Positions 56,836 through 64,000 of a stretch of 64,000 nt of DNA are shown one piece after another. The DNA lies in assembly GCF_028640845.1 (NCBI RefSeq), contig NC_080539.1, forward strand, positions 105,054,554-105,118,553. Reading direction: 5' to 3'. Source of the stretch: Ahaetulla prasina (lineage: Eukaryota; Chordata; Lepidosauria; Squamata; Colubridae). How positions within the stretch are numbered: the first letter of the stretch is position 1; each line of letters begins with the position of its first letter. The notes under the pieces were generated by a model. That model did no database searches. It had not been told where the DNA came from and saw only the letters and a list, made by a program, of their open reading frames with translations. A program made the translations under genes and the position numbers.

Positions 56836-58120
56836 AAGTATGCCTCTTTTTGCTCCTGGAGAAAAGGCAAGATATATCGGACTATAAAATATTCAGGTTT
56901 AAATGATAGCTAAGGCTACAACATCTACATTTTCTAGTATGCATATGTGTGTGTAATAAAATTAATATCCTAGTATTATTACCAGCCTGAAAGTAATATA
57001 ATTCTTTCAAGTTATAGCTATTGAAAATTATTTCTATATGTTCAGATAATATGCCAACAGAATTACCTGCAGCCAATATTGAAATAACAGGTGACATATA
57101 CAATTCCGATAATTAAATGAAGATTGTTCATAGTACAGATTATTCCTATCTGGGCCTTCCACACTTCCCATAACTGATTATATCCTTTGAATGTACTTCT
57201 GGGAGGAGAGAAATGCAAATAAACCTTTAAATATTCAAGAAGTTGTTTTTGAAATAACATCCCCACAACAGACTTGGTGTACCCATCAACATACTATCAT
57301 ATACTTATCATCTCTTCCTTGGATAGAATAATTTAAATGTGAAGGAGACTCAAGCCATTTTATTTTGAAACATTGACCCAGGAGAATAACATGAAGATGT
57401 ATCAGGGCCAAAATGAAATCGTAAGCAACTTCCTATTTGCTCTCTATGATATAATGTACCATTTCAGTCTCACCTATATTGTACAGCTTGTCATCATGCT
57501 GTGGAGGTTATCCACCAAAAGAAACTTTAGAAACTAGTGACATACATTCATAGCTGGAAAAACAACACAGGTTATGTCTATAGCAGGACAATTTTTTTCA
57601 AAAAAAAAAAAGGCTACCTTAGATACAGGCTTCACCAGAGCTAAGACTGAAGATGGACATAGTAACCTGCAGTCCAGAATTAATGTTGAAAGCAACATAG
57701 GATGGGCTTATTTTGTGTTCATTTTATCTAGGACAAATGTTTGTCTGATAAATAGATTTGTATAGCTGCCCAACACATATGTAGGTGACCATGTAAGTTA
57801 GTATAGGCTGGAAAAAAGACAATTTGGCCCATGATTATCCAGTGGACTTTATAACACAATAAAGGTTTCCACAGGGGGCTCCTTAAACCTAGTTATACCA
57901 TCTAAATAGTCTACTACAGCAGCTATTTGGAGACGTAGACCTCCTAACTCTCATTAGTGAGATTATGTGCAATATTATCAGTGCACTTTTACTTAGAACA
58001 GTATTCAATGAATTAGTTGTATTTAAAAACACTGTATGAAAGAAATTCAGAATCTGTATAGAATCACACTATACAGTGTGTGTTGCTGCTAGTATTGGGT
58101 GATCAGGTTCTACATATGGA
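56836..58120. other. Non-coding, no recognised element
   Basis: AT-rich unique-looking sequence. Confidence 0.45.
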
Positions 58121-58128
58121 ACCTAGGT

Positions 58129-58235
58129 CAGGGGTCTGCAAACTTGTCTCTTTTAAGACTTGTGGCTTTGCTGGCTGAGGAACTCTGGGAGTTGAAGTCC
58201 ACAAGTCTTAAAAGAGACAAGTTTGCAGACCCCTG
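58129..58235. mobile_element. Palindromic hAT-like MITE variant, perfect TSD
   Basis: A 107-bp inverted repeat with arms caggggtctgcaaacttgtc / gacaagtttgcagacccctg. Perfect 8-bp duplication acctaggt (itself a palindrome) at 58121-58128 and 58236-58243. Confidence 0.9.
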
Positions 58236-58379
58236 ACCTAGGTATATTACCATTTCAATTTGCAGAGTTTGAGTCATAGCAAATCCAAGAATGAGCCTGT
58301 GGTCTCTGTACAGTATTTGATTAGACTGGTAATTGAATCATATAGCAACATCTGTGATGAAACTTTATCATGTAGCAAT

Positions 58380-58619
58380 TACAATAGCACTTTGACTTAT
58401 ATACCACTTCACAGTGCTTTTTAGCTCCTTCTAAGCAGTTTTACAGAGTCAGCATATTGCCCCCAACAATCTGGATCCTCATTTTACCTACCCAAGAAGC
58501 ATTGAAGGCTGAGTCAACCTTGAGCCTGGAGAATCGAACTGCTAAACTGCTGGGACTTGGCAGTCAGCAGAAGTAGCCTGCAGTACTGCATTATAACCAC
58601 TGCATCACCAGGGCTCTTA
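58380..58619 (-). mobile_element. tRNA-derived SINE, second tail type
   Basis: The inverse of the 19499-19740 layout: a tail with atagcactttgacttatata and cttcacagtgctttttagc, a centre with caatctggatcctcatttta, and a head near ataaccactgcatcaccagg. Confidence 0.72.
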
Positions 58620-58850
58620 CCACAGTGTAATGTGGTGTTTGTGTTAGGATTGGTAGAAGATCATTGTTCTTCTATAGATGAATAATGATTCTTCTTCCAG
58701 GTTTTTATGGTTTAAAACTGAGTTTAAAAGAAGGTGCTATGGTAAAATGACTGTTTTGTATTCAGGTGGATTACCGTAAGACCAGGTCTTATTTTCAGGG
58801 AAACAGAGGTATGTGACTATTAGGAAAATGATAAGTTTTACAGTTTAGAA

Positions 58851-58985
58851 CAGGAGTCTCCGACCTTGGCAACTTTAAGACTTGTGGACTTCAACTCCCA
58901 GAATTCCTCAGCCAGCTTAGCTGGCTGAGGGATTCTGGGAGCTGAAGTCCACAAGTCTTAAAGTTGCCAAGGTTGGAGACCTCTG
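58851..58985. mobile_element. Palindromic hAT-like MITE, GTCTCCAACC family, perfect TSD
   Basis: A 135-bp inverted repeat with arms caggagtctccgaccttggc / gccaaggttggagacctctg and centre cagccagcttagctggctga. Perfect 8-bp duplication gtttagaa at 58843-58850 and 58986-58993. Same length as the 12493-12627 copy. Confidence 0.92.
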
Positions 58986-59145
58986 GTTTAGAATGAAATC
59001 ATAGCTTGTTGTTTCCCAAATTTTGTTTTGTTACAACCTACAGGAAAAGTGAAAAAAAAAACCTGATTTGGTTCCTCAATTATTCCATTGTGGCATAACA
59101 GAGCAAGTCAATCCAAAAGCTAAATAAACTGGTATGCAGGCATTA

Positions 59146-59825
59146 GAGGTAGTCCTCGACTTTCAACAGTTTGTTTAGTGATTGTTCAAAGTTACAATGG
59201 CACTGAAATAAGTGACTTATCACCATTTTTCACACTTACGACCAGTACAACATCCCCATGGTCATGTGATCAAAATTCTGATGCTTGGCAACTAACTCAT
59301 ATTTATGACGGTTGCACTGTCTTAGAGTCATGTGATCACTTTTTGCAACCTCCTAACCAGCAAAATCAATGTGGAAGCCAGATTCATTTAACAACCTAGC
59401 TTGACAACCATAGTGCAGGGGTGAAATGCTCCCAGTTCTGACGGGATTTCGCGATCCAGTAGCGATCATGGCTGGTGGTTTGGCAAGATCGCAGAACCAC
59501 CGGTGACACCTGCTGCCCGGGTGTCATTACTTCCTGGTTTTAACCAGAAAGTAATGTGTTTTTTACCTTCTGTGCATGCGCAGAAGGTTTTGCACATGTA
59601 CAGAATGTGAGTGCGCGCATGTGATATGCATGAGCAAAGCGAACGCACGCGGCATGTGGATTTCCAAGCCGGTAAGGAAGATAAGTCGATTTCACCCCTG
59701 CCCTAGTGGTTTACTTAACAACTGTTGCCAGAAAGGTCATAAAATGGAGCAAAATTCACTTCACGGTCTCACAGAGCAACAGAAATTTTGGGCTCTGTTG
59801 TGGCCTTTAAGTCCAGGACTACCTG
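59146..59825. mobile_element. pogo/Tigger-like MITE split by a hAT MITE
   Basis: Ends gaggtagtcctcgactttca and ccaggactacctg, with TA on both sides (59144-59145 and 59826-59827). Collinear with 35564-35954 except for a 285-bp hAT insertion plus 8-bp duplication at 59416-59708. Confidence 0.8.
59416..59700. mobile_element. hAT-like MITE, CAGGGGTGAAAT family, nested
   Basis: Ends caggggtgaaatgctcc and gatttcacccctg. The flanks ccatagtg (59408-59415) and ccctagtg (59701-59708) differ at one base. Shares gatccagtagcgat-type sequence with 60871-62132. Confidence 0.87.
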
Positions 59826-59827
59826 TA

Positions 59828-60862
59828 ACTTCTTATTTAAGTAGCTGAGTATACATCATGGACAATGGATCTTTCATTCAGAAACATATTTTTCATGGTC
59901 AAAAGTGGATTTCCTGACATTTATACATATTGTACAACTTGCAATTATATATATAAAAAAGGTACAAGGTGTAAAGAGATAATGCCACGGGAACAAAGGA
60001 TAGATCAAATGAACTGAACTAGATCAGAGGGTGAAAGAACACTTGGTATTACTGACATACAAACTGCACAATCTCATCAGCCCTAGCTGCCTGGTGGAAA
60101 ACGAATATTCATCCTGTAGAACCAGCTTCTTCAAGCTGTTTTACTGCAGATGTGTGAGGCGACAGCTCCCAGCTACCATGACCATGAGGAACTGTAAGAA
60201 TGGCATTTGCATTCCCTCTGGGAAGCACCAGGGAAGATTGGATTACAAATATTAAGAAGTAGGTGACTGAAATTCAAACATGAGGGTGTTTTAGATTGCA
60301 ATGTTATATCAGCATTCTTAGATGCATGGAGAAATTGTCATCTATGAAGACCAGAAAAACAAACTGCAGGTGGTTGTGAAACCTGCAGAATGATGTCTGC
60401 TTACCATGAAAAGTTTTGCTTTGCTTTGTCTTGCCCTTGCTCGTTTGTCTGCCACCTCTCCTCCATCACACTTACCCCTGCTATGTGGCAGGAAAGCCAC
60501 ATTGTAGTTCCCATCCATGAAGGAATGTCCTCTAATGGGATCCTGGGATGCAGCACAGCAACAGCCCTTCGGAATATTATTCCTCCAAGATTAGATTGTC
60601 CCCTATCTTGTTGGCTTCTGGAAGGATCTGAAGTCATGGCTTTGCCAGCTTGCCTCTGTGGGTCTGGAGTCTGAAAAGTGGCTAGTGAAATTGAGTGCGC
60701 TCTCTGACAGATTGTTTTTTTGTAACAGGTTTTAATCATTTAATATATTTTTTTTAGTGTTTGCAGGAATTTTTCTCATATTTTTGGTTATTTTGACATA
60801 TTGTTTATGTTTTTAATATTGTACTCCACTCAGAGTTACATACTACCACAACTTGTGATTCC
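59828..60862. other. Non-coding, no recognised element
   Basis: No domain or repeat recognised. Short chance frames on both strands near 60390-60740. Confidence 0.45.
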
Positions 60863-60870
60863 CTTGTGGC

Positions 60871-62132
60871 CAGGGATGAAATGCTCCTGGTTCAGACTGG
60901 ATCGCCCGATCCGGTAGCGATGGCGGCGGGTGGTTCGGAGAACCAGTAGCAAAAACCCTGGCCCCGCCCCCTGCCCCAGCTGAGCCGCGTGATCAGCAGA
61001 GGTTGGGGTTTTTTTACTTTTAAAAGCATTTTTTCGTCGGCCAAAAAAAATGCTTTTAAAAGTAAAAAAAAAGCTTCTGATGATCACGTGGCTCAGCTGG
61101 GATCCTCTGAACCCTTTAAAAGAATATTTTTTTCTGAGGATCCCAGCTGAGTTGCCTGGTCATCAGAACCCTTTAAAAGAATGTTTTCTACAAGCTCTTC
61201 GACTGAAGAGGTTGTAGAAAAAATGTTTTTCAAAGGTTCTGGGGATCAGGCAATTCAGCTAGGATCATCAGAACTCTTTAAAACTTTTTTTCCTCTGGCG
61301 ATCCCAGCTGAGTTGCCTGATCACCACAGGCTTTTAAAATCATTTTTCTACAACTTCTTACAACAGCCCCCGCCCATGCCCACCCAATCGCCCAGTCCCT
61401 ACTTGCCTATTTGCTGCTTCTTTCCAGCTCGCTAAGCCTTGCTTTGTTTCGGCTGCTGCAATCAATTGCATCAGCTAGCAACTGAATCTGCCTTCCTGCA
61501 ATCCATCTCATAGATGAGCAACTCAGTCTGCCTGCCTTCAATTGGATAAGTAAGGGGGGGAGGGGAGCTTTAAAAATAGTTAATTGGGTTTTTTTAAGGA
61601 GGTTTTTTTTAGACAGCAATTTAAAGTTAAGGAAGTTTTAAATTTAGCTGCTTTTATCTAAAAAATATAAATAAAATAAAATAATACAATAAAATATTTC
61701 TGCAGCTTTCTAAGATTTGGTGTGTTTCAGTAGTGTTTCACTCTAACTACACAAACACACAAAATCTCACAAAACTGTATGTGGCATTTTGTGTGTGTGT
61801 GAGAGAGAGTCAGTTGTGTTGTGTGTGTGTAAAGTGCGAAAGTTGGTTTTTGAGCTTTTTGTGGCTGTGTGAGGTTCCTGCTTGTGGCAGGGGCTATTTT
61901 GGGTGAAGTTCAGGTGCTTTTACATTGTGTGTGAGTCAGTTGTGTTGTATTGTGTGTGTAAAGTGTGAAAGTTGGTTTTTGATACCTCTTATTGTTTTGT
62001 GTACTTTGTTTACTATTTTTATTATTTATTGTTATTGGCCCCGCCCACCCGGTCACCTGACCACCATGCCACACTCATCAATTAAGCCACACCCACAGAT
62101 CCGGTAGGGAAAATTTTTAGATTTCACCCCTG
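60871..62132. mobile_element. Long hAT-like element, CAGGGRTGAAAT family, perfect TSD
   Basis: 1262 bp, with ends cagggatgaaatgctcctgg and tagatttcacccctg. Perfect 8-bp duplication cttgtggc at 60863-60870 and 62133-62140. The interior holds several hairpins (for example gcttttaaaagtaaaaaaa near 61050-61070) and repeated gatcccagctgagttgcctg. No transposase domain was seen, so it looks non-autonomous. Confidence 0.85.
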
Positions 62133-62490
62133 CTTGTGGCGGTACTATCAGAAAGGTGCCATATTTGGGGTCCTTTGGTTTTGACAAAAAAATCAGTCAC
62201 CACTGTTGAGAGAAAACCCCCTCTCTGCTTCCTTAGACTTTAGGGACCAAATATCTAACTTAGAGTTTTTCTGATAGTACCACCAATCTTTAGGCAGGAA
62301 GAAACAAATCAGTCTGATTGAAGCAGCATTGTGCTATTGATATATAAGTTGTCTCCCTTGTATATCTGCACTGTGATGTTACTCAAATGCCAAGGGGAGG
62401 AGCTAGCAGGACAATGGTGCCATGCAACTTTTGTTATTTTAAACCTCCATGAGAATGGAATTACAGCTTAATATCTCCTGCTTATTTTTT
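61134..62490. repeat. Tandem duplication, copy 1 (1357 bp)
   Basis: Starts ctgaggatcccagctgagtt and runs through the 3' part of the hAT-like element and about 350 bp of its flank. Nearly identical to 62491-63849. Both breakpoints lie in T-runs. Confidence 0.93.
62141..62281. repeat. Short inverted repeat within the duplicated unit
   Basis: ggtactatcagaaa (62141-62154) pairs perfectly with tttctgatagtacc (62268-62281), and atatttgg also matches further in. The same structure recurs in copy 2 with an offset of 1359. Confidence 0.7.
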
Positions 62491-63849
62491 CTGAGGATCC
62501 CAGCTGAGTTGCCTGGTCATCAGAACCCTTTAAAAGAATGTTTTCTACAAGCTCTTCGACTGAAGAGGTTGTAGAAAAAATGTTTTTCAAAGGTTCTGGG
62601 GATCAGGCAATTCAGCTAGGATCATCAGAACTCTTTAAAACTTTTTTTCCTCTGGCGATCCCAGCTGAGTTGCCTGATCACCACAGGCTTTTAAAATCAT
62701 TTTTCTACAACTTCTTACAACAGCCCCCGCCCATGCCCACCCAATCGCCCAGTCCCTACTTGCCTATTTGCTGCTTCTTTCCAGCTCGCTAAGCCTTGCT
62801 TTGTTTCGGCTGCTGCAATCAATTGCATCAGCTAGCAACTGAATCTGCCTTCCTGCAATCCATCTCATAGATGAGCAACTCAGTCTGCCTGCCTTCAATT
62901 GGATAAGTAAGGGGGGGAGGGGAGCTTTAAAAATAGTTAATTGGGTTTTTTTAAGGAGGTTTTTTTTAGACAGCAATTTAAAGTTAAGGAAGTTTTAAAT
63001 TTAGCTGCTTTTATCTAAAAAATATAAATAAAATAAAATAATACAATAAAATATTTCTGCAGCTTTCTAAGATTTGGTGTGTTTCAGTAGTGTTTCACTC
63101 TAACTACACAAACACACAAAATCTCACAAAACTGTATGTGGCATTTTGTGTGTGTGTGAGAGAGAGTCAGTTGTGTTGTGTGTGTGTAAAGTGCGAAAGT
63201 TGGTTTTTGAGCTTTTTGTGGCTGTGTGAGGTTCCTGCTTGTGGCAGGGGCTATTTTGGGTGAAGTTCAGGTGCTTTTACATTGTGTGTGAGTCAGTTGT
63301 GTTGTGTTGTGTGTATGTAAAGTGTGAAAGTTGGTTTTTGATACCTCTTATTGTTTTGTGTACTTTGTTTACTATTTTTATTATTTATTGTTATTGGCCC
63401 CGCCCACCCGGTCACCTGACCACCATGCCACACTCATCAATTAAGCCACACCCACAGATCCGGTAGGGAAAATTTTTAGATTTCACCCCTGCTTGTGGCG
63501 GTACTATCAGAAAGGTGCCATATTTGGGGTCCTTTGGTTTTGACAAAAAAATCAGTCACCACTGTTGAGAGAAAACCCCCTCTCTGCTTCCTTAGACTTT
63601 AGGGACCAAATATCTAACTTAGAGTTTTTCTGATAGTACCACCAATCTTTAGGCAGGAAGAAACAAATCAGTCTGATTGAAGCAGCATTGTGCTATTGAT
63701 ATATAAGTTGTCTCCCTTGTATATCTGCACTGTGATGTTACTCAAATGCCAAGGGGAGGAGCTAGCAGGACAATGGTGCCATGCAACTTTTGTTATTTTA
63801 AACCTCCATGAGAATGGAATTACAGCTTAATATCTCCTGCTTATTTTTT
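62491..63849. repeat. Tandem duplication, copy 2 (about 1359 bp)
   Basis: Matches copy 1 with only a small difference in the tgtgttgt...gtgtaaag run near 63300, a net 2-bp gain. It carries a second copy of the hAT 3' end and its cttgtggc flank (63492-63499). Confidence 0.93.
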
Positions 63850-64000
63850 TTCTTGTGTCAAACAAAGATTGCTTCACAGAATATATAGTATGTCTCATCA
63901 AACACAACACATACATTTTCCCCTGAAAAGGGTAATGCATTAAGTAGCAGAAACATGCTCTCAAATATGGCTGGGGCAGCCTGCTCCGTTGATACGTTCA
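63850..64000. other. Non-coding window edge
   Basis: Single-copy continuation after the duplication; nothing recognised. Confidence 0.5.

Overview
This window is repeat-rich vertebrate DNA, most likely from a snake. The main clue is a family of CR1-type LINEs whose 3' ends read 'cacttggccaataaa' followed by an (ATTCT)n tail. This is the Snake1/L3-type CR1 pattern known to seed AATAG microsatellites in snakes. Bov-B/RTE LINEs, two tRNA-derived squamate SINE types and many short hAT-like elements fit the same assignment. No bacterial-type genes, CRISPR arrays, rRNA genes or functional tRNA genes were seen.

The only host protein-coding sequence I can support is one short exon at 30665-30733 (+). 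It encodes 23 residues that match the N-terminus of the membrane-targeted SGK1 isoform (SGK1.1) and ends at a good splice donor. It lies in a CpG-rich block (about 29880-30664) that looks like a promoter and 5' UTR. If this is right, 1-29880 is upstream intergenic DNA and 30734-64000 is the start of a long first intron. The rest of the kinase gene is not in the window.

Layout. 1-6100: SINE, microsatellites, LINE 3' ends, a hAT MITE and a Bov-B tail. 6130-12455: an old L2 LINE (+) split by a complete Gypsy LTR retrotransposon (-). The Gypsy copy has identical 178-bp LTRs and a 5-bp target duplication, but many frame breaks. 12490-19740: palindromic MITE, L2 and LINE-A 3' ends, SINEs. 19770-28350: a cluster of Snake1-type LINE copies with a nested SINE and hAT elements. 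28790-30733: hAT, RTE remnant, CpG island and exon. 30734-35440: intron with microsatellites, a minisatellite, an LTR-like block and a Penelope-like element with inverted terminal arms and a hammerhead-like motif. 35560-54600: scattered hAT and pogo-like MITEs, SINEs, CR1 and LINE fragments. 55362-56830: the best-preserved LINE, with a 357-codon reverse transcriptase frame. 58120-64000: palindromic and nested MITEs, then a nearly identical 1.36-kb tandem duplication.

'LINE-A' is a working label used here for the CR1/L2-group family with a (TAAA)n tail. No new gene system was found. The most informative points are the SGK1 exon, the intact-ended but frame-broken Gypsy, a shared TA-centred target preference across several hAT MITE families, and the rearranged Penelope element. 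All homology calls are from recognition by eye; no database search was run.
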